Assembly (NCBI GenBank): GCA_039917615.1
Contig: JBDSJD010000016.1
Location: forward strand, 20,899-84,898
Source of the DNA: ZC4RG30 sp039917615
Lineage (GTDB): Bacteria; Pseudomonadota; Gammaproteobacteria; Steroidobacterales; Steroidobacteraceae
DNA length: 64,000 nt
Direction of reading: 5' to 3'
Shown: positions 1 through 7,071 of the stretch, piece after piece
How the letters are laid out: the number at the start of each line of letters is the position of its first letter
How positions within the stretch are numbered: the first letter of the stretch is position 1
Notes under the pieces: generated by a model
Told to the model about the DNA's origin: nothing
The model's database searches: none
The model's input: only the letters and a program-made list of their open reading frames with translations
Made by a program: the position numbers and the translations under genes

Positions 1-369
1 GAAGATGGGCAGGGCAAGCTGGATGCTGACCAGCATGCGACCACTCACCTCATGCCCGATGTCGCCGGCGCTTTCGCTGTCGGCACGGCCGAAATTCAGC
101 GTGAACAGCGACGCCGAACGCTCCCAGAAGATGGTGTCGGTAAGTTTCTTTGCGCCCTGCCCGCCCGCATTCCAGTACAGCGGCTTGTCGTAGCCGCGCT
201 CCACCTTCCAGTTCTCGATCAGATCCTGCGTCACGCGCTTGCCGCCGATATTCATCCGCGCCATGTCATCGGGAGTATTGACGGTGAAGAAGAGAAAGAA
301 AGTCGCGAGGTTGACGCCGATGAGGATCAGCACGCCATAGAGGCTGCGACGGATGATGTAGGAAATCAT
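1..369 (-). CDS. Peptide ABC transporter permease, OppB/DppB type (partial)
   Basis: The first 123 codons of an inner-membrane permease run off the left edge of the window. The protein starts MISYIIRRSLYGVLILIGVN and has one hydrophobic segment at about residues 9-31, followed by a periplasmic stretch, as in the OppB/DppB permease family that imports oligopeptides or dipeptides. Its ATG overlaps the TGA of the upstream binding-protein gene by four bases (ATGA), so the two are one operon and probably translationally coupled. The rest of the gene, any second permease and an intact ATPase gene would lie outside the window. Confidence 0.85.
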   Translation of the reverse strand, partial: MISYIIRRSLYGVLILIGVNLATFFLFFTVNTPDDMARMNIGGKRVTQDLIENWKVERGYDKPLYWNAGGQGAKKLTDTIFWERSASLFTLNFGRADSESAGDIGHEVSGRMLVSIQLALPIF

Positions 370-2582
370 TGGCCCTGCACCATTTCGCCACGCGCGTTCA
401 TGCGCTCCCGTCGACGCAGGCTCTGCCGAGCGACCAGAACACCGGCCACGACTATTGCACCAGCAAGGATCAGCGGCCACCACAATGGCTTGTTCCACAG
501 CCCAAGTTTCGCGGCCCGCTGCGCGGTATCCAGCCGAAGGTAGCGGCCGTGGTCACGGATGAGAATGGCGGGCTTCGAGTTGTGGATCCAGCTCTGGACG
601 GCGGCGGAGGCATACGGAAAGAAACCGAAACTCCATGGCGCATCCTGCTGCACGATCCTCACCATCCTGTCGATGACCTCCTGTTTTGCCGGACCGTCGT
701 CCAGCGACTTCAGTTGCGCGAACAGCTTGTCGTATTCCGCGCTCTGGTAGTTCGAAGTGTTCTCGCCGTCGGACACGCTCTTCGAGTTTGGTCCGTAGAG
801 AAGAAACATGAAATTCTCGGCGTCCGGGTAGTCGGCATTCCAGCCCAGCCAGAAGACCTGGTGCTTGCCCTTGCGCACCTTGTCCTGGAACTGGTTGTTG
901 TCCGTGGCGCGCACTTCGAGCTGGATGTCGATCTTGGCAAACTGCCGCACCACCCAGTCGATCTCGGGCCTGCGCTCGGGACTGGGCACGGCATAGTAAT
1001 CGTAGCCAATGACCAGCGGCCGGCCGGTCTTCGCATCGCGCCCGTTCGGATAGCCCGCCTCCGCCATGAGTTTGCGCGCGTCCTCGATCGGGCGGCGCGC
1101 GTACTTGCCGTTGACCACACTGTGAGTCACGGGGTTGATGCCGGCGGGCGTGCCTTCGCGCGATCCTGGGATCCCGGGCGGCAGCGGACTCATCGCCGTC
1201 TGGCCGGCCTTCTTCGGGAAGATCTTCGAATACTCGTCCCAGTCGATCGCGATCGATATGGCCTGGCGCAACTTGCGATTGCGCTGCTGCTGCGCGGGTG
1301 TATCGCCGGTCCCGATCACCGGATCCAGCATGTTGAAGCCGATGATGTAACTGTTGACATCCGCGCTCTGCGGGAAATCGAAACCCTTCTTCAGATAGTC
1401 GGCGCGTACGTCGTCAGAGTCTTTCGCCTCGACGAGGTAGCTGTTACCGGTATCGGTGCGCTCGAATACTTCCAGGTCGTAATACCCGTCGCGGAACTTG
1501 TTGCGCTGTGGCGTGCCCTCGCGCTCCACCGTGGCGATGATGGTATCGATGAACGGCGTGGGCTTGCCGCAATCCGCAAGCAGGCCTTGTCCGGTGTCGT
1601 CGGGCATTCCGTCGCAGGGGTAAGGCACGCCGCGATAATTGGGGTTGCGCTGCATCACGATGCGACGGTCCTTCCTGAACTCGGTCACCATGTATGGCCC
1701 CGTGCCCACGGGCCAGTTGTCCAGAACGATGCCGCGTTCGGCCATGCCGGGTTGGGCATAAAACGCATCGGCCTCCCAAGGAAGGGGCGCGAGGAAGGTC
1801 ATCTGCATCCAGTACTTCCACTGCGGGTACTTGCCGTGGATGCGGATGCGTAGCAGGTGGCTTTCCGGCGCAGTGGCGCCGGCCAGCGGCCAACGGCGGA
1901 AATCGAGGAACGGCCGGTCCTGGGTCGCAGGATCAAGCCCGGCGCGAAGCTTTGCGTCTTCCGCCTTGATGAGCTCGCCGTAATCCTTCAGCCCCAGCAC
2001 ATACTCGGAAAAGATGCCGAAGATCGGCGTCGTGATGCGCGTGGTGGCGTGTCGCTTGATTGCGTAGACGAAGTCCTCGGCCACCAATTCGCGGGTGCCG
2101 GTGTCCTTGAACTGCATCGGCGTGCGTCGCTCGCCCAGCTCGCCCGACTTCATGTGGTGGTATTCGTATTCACCCTGCGCGTTCTTCGCAAAGGCGGGAT
2201 GCGGCTGGAACAGGATGCCCTTTCTGATGGGCACGTCGTACACGCTTTCTGCTACCTGCTCCGCTGGGGCGTCTTCGGGCAGAGGCTTGCCGTTCCTGTC
2301 GAGATAGATCGGCTTGACCACTTCTGCCGCCGTCTTAGGCACCAGTTCGAACGGTCGCTTCAGATAGTGGTAGCCGTAAAGAGGCTCATACACCTGGTAG
2401 GTGACCAGCGTGTCGTTGGACCAGTACGAGGCGGTGGGATCCAGGTGGCGCGGGGTGTTCTCGATCATCGCGGTGCGGATGACATTGGTCTTTTCCGAGC
2501 CCGCGGGCCAGGGGCTGTTGCCGCAGCCAGTCAACGCCGCACAGCAGGCAACGGGAACGGCGATCCATGCCCTTCCGCGCAT
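366..2582 (-). CDS. Extracellular solute-binding protein family 5, lipoprotein (peptide ABC transporter)
   Basis: This 738-residue binding protein delivers peptides to the permease encoded just downstream. It begins with a short lipoprotein signal whose lipobox ends LTGC, the lipidated cysteine being residue 20. The body has family 5 features, including a region near the start naming ENTPRHLDPTASYW and a late motif VFWLGWNADYPDAENF. Unusually, it ends with a hydrophobic helix (about residues 701-717) followed by the basic stretch RQSLRRRER, so it may be anchored at both ends. I chose ATG 2582 because AGGAG lies nine bases upstream; an in-frame TTG is one codon earlier. The upstream ATPase gene is only a remnant. 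Confidence 0.9.
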   Translation of the reverse strand: MRGRAWIAVPVACCAALTGCGNSPWPAGSEKTNVIRTAMIENTPRHLDPTASYWSNDTLVTYQVYEPLYGYHYLKRPFELVPKTAAEVVKPIYLDRNGKPLPEDAPAEQVAESVYDVPIRKGILFQPHPAFAKNAQGEYEYHHMKSGELGERRTPMQFKDTGTRELVAEDFVYAIKRHATTRITTPIFGIFSEYVLGLKDYGELIKAEDAKLRAGLDPATQDRPFLDFRRWPLAGATAPESHLLRIRIHGKYPQWKYWMQMTFLAPLPWEADAFYAQPGMAERGIVLDNWPVGTGPYMVTEFRKDRRIVMQRNPNYRGVPYPCDGMPDDTGQGLLADCGKPTPFIDTIIATVEREGTPQRNKFRDGYYDLEVFERTDTGNSYLVEAKDSDDVRADYLKKGFDFPQSADVNSYIIGFNMLDPVIGTGDTPAQQQRNRKLRQAISIAIDWDEYSKIFPKKAGQTAMSPLPPGIPGSREGTPAGINPVTHSVVNGKYARRPIEDARKLMAEAGYPNGRDAKTGRPLVIGYDYYAVPSPERRPEIDWVVRQFAKIDIQLEVRATDNNQFQDKVRKGKHQVFWLGWNADYPDAENFMFLLYGPNSKSVSDGENTSNYQSAEYDKLFAQLKSLDDGPAKQEVIDRMVRIVQQDAPWSFGFFPYASAAVQSWIHNSKPAILIRDHGRYLRLDTAQRAAKLGLWNKPLWWPLILAGAIVVAGVLVARQSLRRRERMNARGEMVQGQ

Positions 2583-2713
2583 CAACCACCGCTCCTTATA
2601 CGACCGGGGGTCCTGCCCTGCTCCCCGTCGAAGCTCACGTCCTGGAGTGCCTGGACCACACCGTTGCGGGTGTGGAACGAAACATTCAGTTGCCGGACTT
2701 CTAGCAGCGACAT
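2582..2713 (-). pseudogene. Truncated OppD/DppD-type ABC ATPase N-terminus
   Basis: A 43-codon reading frame starts MSLLEVRQLNVSFHTRNGVV and continues to QDVSFD, which is the typical first 29 residues of a peptide-transporter ATPase (OppD/DppD family). After that the homology stops: the expected Walker A segment is missing, and the frame runs through about 14 unrelated residues to a TGA that overlaps the ATG of the binding-protein gene. The simplest reading is an internal deletion that removed almost all of the ATPase gene and joined its start to the leader of the next gene. The piece still carries the AGGAG used by the binding-protein gene. An intact ATPase would have to come from elsewhere in the genome. 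Confidence 0.75.
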
Positions 2714-2800
2714 CGATCGCACCGTACCCGGGACATGCACTTAGAGCAACCCCGCCGCAACACTGGGCTAGAATTCCTTGAAAATCCCAGGGAGGTCACC

Positions 2801-3934
2801 ATGGTTGCACGTCCTTCGCTTGCGTTACTGGTTGCCACCCGCAAGGGCGCATTCATCCTCAAGGCGGATGCTTCGCGCCGCAGCTGGAAAGCCAGCGCAC
2901 CCATCATGCTCGGGAATATTGCGCATCACATGGTGCAGGACCCGCGCAATCCACGGGTGGTGCTGCTATCCATGCGAACGGGCCATCTCGGACCCACCAT
3001 GTACCGCTCTGGCGACCGTGGCCGAACCTGGCAAGAGGCCACGACTCCACCCGCATTTCCGAAGGCTGCGGATGGCCAGAAAGCCCACGTGCTGGATCAC
3101 AGCTTCTGGCTTACGCCAGGCCACGCCAGTGAACCCGGCGTCTGGTACGCAGGCGCTTCGCCGCAGGGTTTGTTCCGCAGCGAAGACGGCGGCGACAGCT
3201 GGCACTCCGTGACCGGCCTGAACGAGCATCCCGAATACAGCCAGTGGATGGGTGCGCAGGAGAACGGCACGCCCGACGGGCCGAAGCTGCATTCAGTGCT
3301 GGTCGACCCGCGCGATCGCAATCATCTCTATGTGGCGATGTCGAGCGGCGGTGTGCACGAGTCGCGCGATCGGGGCGCAACTTGGAAACCGCTGGTACAG
3401 GGCCTCGCTGTAGTGGAAGGCTTTCCGGCGGACAAGCTGTACGTACACGACCCGCACTGCGTGCGTCTGTGTCCGTCCAACCCGGATCGGCTCTATCAGC
3501 AGAATCACTGCGGCATCTACCGGCTCGACCGTCCAGGCGAGCAATGGCTACGGATCGGCGACAACATGCCGAAGAAGATCGGCGATGCTGGCTTTCCGAT
3601 GGTGGTGCATCCCCGCAACGACAAGGTCTGCTGGGTATTTCCGATGGACGGCGGCGGCGTGTGGCCGCGCACTCCCATAGACGGCAAGCCTGCGGCATAC
3701 ACCACGAAGAATGCCGGCAAGAGCTGGCAGCGACTGGCCAAGGGGCTGCCCGCGAACCAGGCTTGGTGGACGGTAAAGCGGCAAGCCATGTGCGGCGATA
3801 CGCGCGACCCGGTGGGGCTGTACCTCGGCACCACCAGCGGCGAGATCTGGGCGAGTCGCGACGAGGGCAGCAGCTGGCGCTGCATCGCGCGGCATCTGCC
3901 CGAGATCTACGCGCTGGACACCGCGGAGCTCTAA
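2801..3934 (+). CDS. BNR/sialidase-like beta-propeller protein (WD40/YVTN type)
   Basis: The protein has 377 residues with repeated Asp-box-like elements, for example SGDRGRTWQE, SEDGGDSWHS, SRDRGATWKP, TKNAGKSWQR and SRDEGSSWRC. These mark a beta-propeller of the BNR/exo-sialidase-like superfamily. No signal peptide is visible, so it should be cytoplasmic, and a true sialidase activity is not supported. ATG 2801 is chosen because it follows GGGAGGT at close spacing; the frame is open 66 bases further upstream. Its stop is two bases before the start of a MoaD/ThiS-like gene, so the two are probably co-translated. The function of the pair is not known to me. Confidence 0.8.
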   Translation: MVARPSLALLVATRKGAFILKADASRRSWKASAPIMLGNIAHHMVQDPRNPRVVLLSMRTGHLGPTMYRSGDRGRTWQEATTPPAFPKAADGQKAHVLDHSFWLTPGHASEPGVWYAGASPQGLFRSEDGGDSWHSVTGLNEHPEYSQWMGAQENGTPDGPKLHSVLVDPRDRNHLYVAMSSGGVHESRDRGATWKPLVQGLAVVEGFPADKLYVHDPHCVRLCPSNPDRLYQQNHCGIYRLDRPGEQWLRIGDNMPKKIGDAGFPMVVHPRNDKVCWVFPMDGGGVWPRTPIDGKPAAYTTKNAGKSWQRLAKGLPANQAWWTVKRQAMCGDTRDPVGLYLGTTSGEIWASRDEGSSWRCIARHLPEIYALDTAEL

Positions 3935-3936
3935 GG

Positions 3937-4194
3937 GTGCGCGTGACGATTCCGAGCCCGCTGCTTTCCTATACCGGTCGGCGCGACGTATCCGCCGACG
4001 GCGCAACGCTGGCCGAAGTGCTGCGCGACCTGGATCGCCAGTACCCGGGATTGCGCTTTCGCATGGTGGATGAGCAGGACCGCATCCGCACCCACATGCG
4101 TGTGTTCCTGGACAAGGACGAGCTGCGCGACCCAGCCACGCCGCTTCACCCCGCAGCCACGCTGCACATCGTGCAGGCACTGAGCGGCGGTTGA
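3937..4194 (+). CDS. MoaD/ThiS-like ubiquitin-fold sulfur-carrier protein
   Basis: This small protein (85 residues) has the ubiquitin-like fold pattern of MoaD/ThiS: an early strand, a helix rich in LAEVLRDL, a strand with MRVFLDKDEL, and the ending VQALSGG. The C-terminal Gly-Gly is the residue pair that carries thiocarboxylate, or is adenylated by a ThiF/MoeB-like E1, in this family. No ThiF/MoeB-like gene is in the window. It starts at GTG 3937, or possibly GTG 3943, two bases after the stop of the BNR-protein gene, and is followed closely by dctA. Whether it serves molybdopterin or thiamin synthesis, or is a modifier working with the propeller protein, cannot be decided here. Confidence 0.75.
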   Translation: MRVTIPSPLLSYTGRRDVSADGATLAEVLRDLDRQYPGLRFRMVDEQDRIRTHMRVFLDKDELRDPATPLHPAATLHIVQALSGG

Positions 4195-4205
4195 TCTCAA
4201 TCATC

Positions 4206-5468
4206 ATGCGACTGTTGAAGCTGCTGTACGTGCAGGTGCTGATCGCGATCGTGGTCGGCGCACTGATCGGCCACTACATGCCGGAGCTTGGCGTAAGCCT
4301 CAAGCCATTGGGCGATGGCTTCATCCGTCTGATCAAGATGCTGATCGCACCGATCATCTTTTGCACCGTGGTGCTGGGCATCGCCGGCATGGACAACCTG
4401 CGTCATGTCGGACGCGTGGGCCTTTACGCTCTGGGATATTTCGAGATTGTCACCACGGTCGCGCTGCTGCTGGGACTGGCTGTGATAAACATCGCGGCAC
4501 CGGGCAGCGGCATGCATGTGGATCCGGCCACCCTCGACCCATCGCGCATCGCGAGCTACGCCACGCAGGCAGAGAAGCAGGGCATCGTTGATTTTCTGCT
4601 GAACATTATTCCCAACACCTTCTTCGAAGCCTTGGCGAAGGGTGAGATCCTGCAGGTGCTGCTGGTGGCGGTGCTCTGCGGCTTTGCATTGCAGGCCTGC
4701 GGCCCGCGCGTCGCCACGCTGCGCAGCGGTATCGAAGGTTTCTCGTCGGTGCTGTTCAAAGTGGTGGGCTACATCACCCGGCTGGCGCCGATCGGCGCAT
4801 TCGGCGCAATGGCGTTCACGATCGGCTCACAGGGGGTCGCCGCGCTGGCGCCGCTGGCGAAACTGATGCTGTGCTTCTACGGCACCTGTCTGCTGTTCGT
4901 GTTCGGTGTGCTCGGGCTGATTGCGCGGTTGCACGGCTTTTCAATCGTGAAGCTGGTTCGCGAGCTGCGTGAGGAACTGCTGATCGTGCTGGGCACCTCA
5001 TCCTCGGAATCCGTGTTGCCGCGACTCATGGACAAGCTCGAACGAATGGGATGCCAGCGTTCGGTGGTCGGCCTCGTGGTGCCCTCTGGCTATTCATTCA
5101 ACCTCGATGGCACCTGCATCTATCTCACCATGGCAGCGGTGTTCCTGGCGCAGGCTACCGATACACCCATGTCCATCGGCCAGCAGCTGCTGATGCTCGG
5201 CGTGTTGCTGCTGACCTCGAAGGGCGCAGCCGGCGTGACCGGCAGTGGGTTCATCGTGTTGGCGGGCACACTGGCAGCAGTCGACGGACCGCCACTGGCC
5301 TCGCTAGCGCTGATACTGGGCATCGACCGATTCATGTCCGAAGCGCGCGCGCTGACCAATCTCGTGGGCAATGCACTGGCGACACTGGTCGTCGCGCGAT
5401 GGACGGGTGCCTACGTGCCGCCATCCGCCGGCGGATCGGCCTCTGAAAACGCATCGATATCTACATAA
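4206..5468 (+). CDS. dctA: Dicarboxylate/amino acid:cation symporter (DctA/GltP family)
   Basis: The 420-residue protein has the length and motifs of the DAACS family: eight or so hydrophobic segments, a serine-rich re-entrant signature GTSSSESVLPRLMDKL and the core motif SGYSFNLDGT. Members import C4-dicarboxylates (succinate, fumarate, malate) or glutamate/aspartate with protons or sodium. The sequence is closer in feel to DctA than to GltP, but the substrate is inferred. ATG 4206 lies 12 bases after the MoaD-like stop and has no strong ribosome-binding site; a TTG at 4191 overlapping that stop is an alternative start. It is the last gene of the BNR/MoaD-like run and precedes a long regulatory intergenic region. 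Confidence 0.88.
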   Translation: MRLLKLLYVQVLIAIVVGALIGHYMPELGVSLKPLGDGFIRLIKMLIAPIIFCTVVLGIAGMDNLRHVGRVGLYALGYFEIVTTVALLLGLAVINIAAPGSGMHVDPATLDPSRIASYATQAEKQGIVDFLLNIIPNTFFEALAKGEILQVLLVAVLCGFALQACGPRVATLRSGIEGFSSVLFKVVGYITRLAPIGAFGAMAFTIGSQGVAALAPLAKLMLCFYGTCLLFVFGVLGLIARLHGFSIVKLVRELREELLIVLGTSSSESVLPRLMDKLERMGCQRSVVGLVVPSGYSFNLDGTCIYLTMAAVFLAQATDTPMSIGQQLLMLGVLLLTSKGAAGVTGSGFIVLAGTLAAVDGPPLASLALILGIDRFMSEARALTNLVGNALATLVVARWTGAYVPPSAGGSASENASIST

Positions 5469-5536
5469 GCATCGCCCTCTACAAGTTCGGCAGCAGCCGA
5501 ATAGCAGCAAACGTGCGGCAATAGTGGCGCCGGAAG

Positions 5537-5580
5537 GCGTTTCCACTATCGTAGAGTGACGTCCACTATAGTGGAAACGC
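5537..5580. promoter_or_regulatory. Inverted-repeat operator candidate (CGTTTCCACTAT / ATAGTGGAAACG)
   Basis: A perfect 13-base inverted repeat (5537-5549 and 5568-5580) is separated by 18 bases. Inside it, TCCACTATAGTGGA (5562-5575) is a perfect 14-base palindrome, while the left arm is followed by a degenerate partner (GTAGAGTG). A further ATAGTGG lies at 5521-5527. The pattern of repeated half-sites suggests binding of a dimeric regulator, most simply the XRE-cupin protein encoded downstream. It could instead fold as a hairpin after dctA, but only a short T-run follows it. Confidence 0.55.
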
Positions 5581-5614
5581 AGTTTTCCCCGCCCCAACGC
5601 CGCCTAACCTTTCG

Positions 5615-5639
5615 CCCCAACCCCGCCCCAACCCCGCCC
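5615..5639 (-). other. G-quadruplex-capable motif
   Basis: On the minus strand five G-tracts (three or four Gs each) are separated by loops of only one or two bases (C, TT, C, TT). Such short loops predict a stable intramolecular G-quadruplex. It sits between the palindromic sites and the start of the XRE-cupin gene. The surrounding 100 bases are also C-rich on the plus strand. A role is not known. Confidence 0.5.
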
Positions 5640-5787
5640 AACCTCTCGACTCAACCCGACCCGACTCCGCCCCATTCCTCGCCCAAGCCGCCCGCAACAA
5701 GCCACCCCGAAAGCGGAAACAGGCGGCGAACCCGACGAAAAGGTTGGCTGGCGCGGTACGGCGGCCCAACTAGATGCTGGAGTGACT

Positions 5788-6363
5788 GTGGACATCAATG
5801 AGCGCATTGCCCGACGGCTGATTCAGCTACGCGAGGAACGCGGCCTGACGATCGAAGATCTTGCGAATCGCAGCGCGGTAAGCCGGGCCATGATTTCGCG
5901 CATTGAGCGTGCGGAAAGCAGCCCGTCGGCGACCGTGCTGAACAAACTGTCCATTGGACTCGGGGTCTTGCTGCCCAGCCTGCTGGGCGCTACTGGCTAT
6001 CGCGAACCGCGCCTGCAATTGCGCAATCCGGTCGCCTCTCGGCGCGGCCAAGCTGAGTGGCAGGATCCGTCCACCGGCTATCGTCGCCGGACGTTGACTC
6101 CAACGACGGCCAATCACGCCATGCAGCTCAGCGAAGTGCACTTTCCGGGGCGCGCGACCGTGACCTTCGACAGTGCGACTGGCAGCGGCGCGCGACAGCA
6201 GCTCTGGATGCTGCGAGGACAGCTCGAAATCCGTATTGGCGATGAGTTTACGACTATCAGCGCGGGCGATTGCATGGCCATGACACTCGACCGTGCTATC
6301 ACATTCCACAATCGCGGCAGCAAGGAAGCGCGCTATCTGATCGCCGTCATGCCGTCAGCGTGA
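5788..6363 (+). CDS. XRE-family transcriptional regulator with C-terminal cupin domain
   Basis: The 191-residue protein has an N-terminal helix-turn-helix (about residues 5-60, with LTIEDLANRSAVSRAMISRI, typical of the XRE family). A cupin-type beta-barrel follows at about residues 105-185 and is likely to bind a small ligand. Regulators of this architecture commonly control an adjacent transporter or catabolic gene, so dctA, or the gene itself, is a plausible target through the palindromes upstream. GTG 5788 is preferred because GGAG lies five bases before it; GTG 5782 is also in frame. Its 3' end overlaps that of the convergent hydrolase gene by nine bases. Confidence 0.85.
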   Translation: MDINERIARRLIQLREERGLTIEDLANRSAVSRAMISRIERAESSPSATVLNKLSIGLGVLLPSLLGATGYREPRLQLRNPVASRRGQAEWQDPSTGYRRRTLTPTTANHAMQLSEVHFPGRATVTFDSATGSGARQQLWMLRGQLEIRIGDEFTTISAGDCMAMTLDRAITFHNRGSKEARYLIAVMPSA

Positions 6364-7071
6364 TATGGGCGTGAATTTACCGCAATCGAGGAACGCGGCG
6401 ACCTGCCCTGCCACGGCAGTCGAGAGACACATCCCCGTATGGCTGACGGGCAGCACGCAGTGATCCGCGGCTCCTTCCAGCTGTGTCTCGCAGACGGCGA
6501 TGGTGCCGTCATTGGCAACATCGAAGGACGAGAGCAGCCGGCCTAGTCCGCGGGAGCGATTGCCGGCAATGATTCCCAGCTGGGCACGAAACGGCCATTT
6601 TTCCGCCACTCCACAGGTCAGGTCGCGCTGACCAGTGGCGCCGAGCAGGCGCCAGCCGGTGGCGTATTTTGCGAGCACACGGGCGGTCTGGCTGCCCCGC
6701 GATGGAGTGCCCATGAACACCACGCGACAGAAATCACCGCTGAAACGATCGGGCTCCAGCAGTCCGGTTTCGAACATGCGGTAGATCACGACGCCGCCGA
6801 GACTGTGACCCAGCAGGTGCACGGGTTGCAGCGTGCGCCGCGCCAGCGCCATCGCGTAGCGGGCGCAGCGACTGGCGACGCGGTCCATCGGTTCGGACAG
6901 CGACGAGTAAGGAAACACGCGCAGTGCCCAGCCTTGCGCCGCAAGCTGTCGCTTCAGCAGGAAGGATTCGATGCCGCTGAGCCACAGACCATGGACAAAC
7001 AGCACGGTGCCACGCAGCGCGACAGCGCGCAGCGGACCGCCGTCAACCGGCGGGCTGCGGCGTTCGAACAC
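6355..7071 (-). CDS. Alpha/beta hydrolase, lipase/esterase-like
   Basis: A 238-residue alpha/beta-hydrolase with the oxyanion motif LFVHGLW (about residues 24-30) and the nucleophile elbow LLGHSLGG, the serine being residue 90. The ending part contains CVLPVSHTGM, whose histidine is the likely catalytic base. No signal peptide or membrane helix is visible, so it is probably cytoplasmic. It resembles the triacylglycerol lipase / PGAP1-like group, but the substrate is unknown. The ATG overlaps the 3' end of aspS by 29 bases on the same strand, implying co-expression with the tRNA synthetase gene. Confidence 0.8.
   Translation of the reverse strand: MFERRSPPVDGGPLRAVALRGTVLFVHGLWLSGIESFLLKRQLAAQGWALRVFPYSSLSEPMDRVASRCARYAMALARRTLQPVHLLGHSLGGVVIYRMFETGLLEPDRFSGDFCRVVFMGTPSRGSQTARVLAKYATGWRLLGATGQRDLTCGVAEKWPFRAQLGIIAGNRSRGLGRLLSSFDVANDGTIAVCETQLEGAADHCVLPVSHTGMCLSTAVAGQVAAFLDCGKFTPISR

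Larger units (their letters stand above)
5469..5787. other. 319-base intergenic region with palindromes and C-rich tract
   Basis: No gene is visible between dctA and the XRE-cupin gene. The first part (5521-5580) carries four CCACTAT/ATAGTGG half-sites forming palindromes. The second part (about 5585-5700) is extremely C-rich on this strand and holds a G-quadruplex-capable motif on the other strand. No clear sigma-70 promoter was found, so the regulator's transcription start is uncertain. Confidence 0.7.

Noticed and set aside
369..2744. Long open frames on the plus strand (369-1853 and 1857-2744)
   Set aside because: They lie opposite the binding-protein gene, have no recognisable domains and reflect the GC-rich third-position pattern of the real gene.
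2801..3934. Annotation of the propeller protein as a true sialidase
   Set aside because: Asp boxes are present, but I see no signal peptide and cannot identify the arginine triad or other catalytic residues of sialidases.
5537..5580. Inverted repeat as a plain dctA terminator
   Set aside because: The loop is 18 bases, the T-run is short and interrupted, and extra half-sites outside the repeat fit operator function better.
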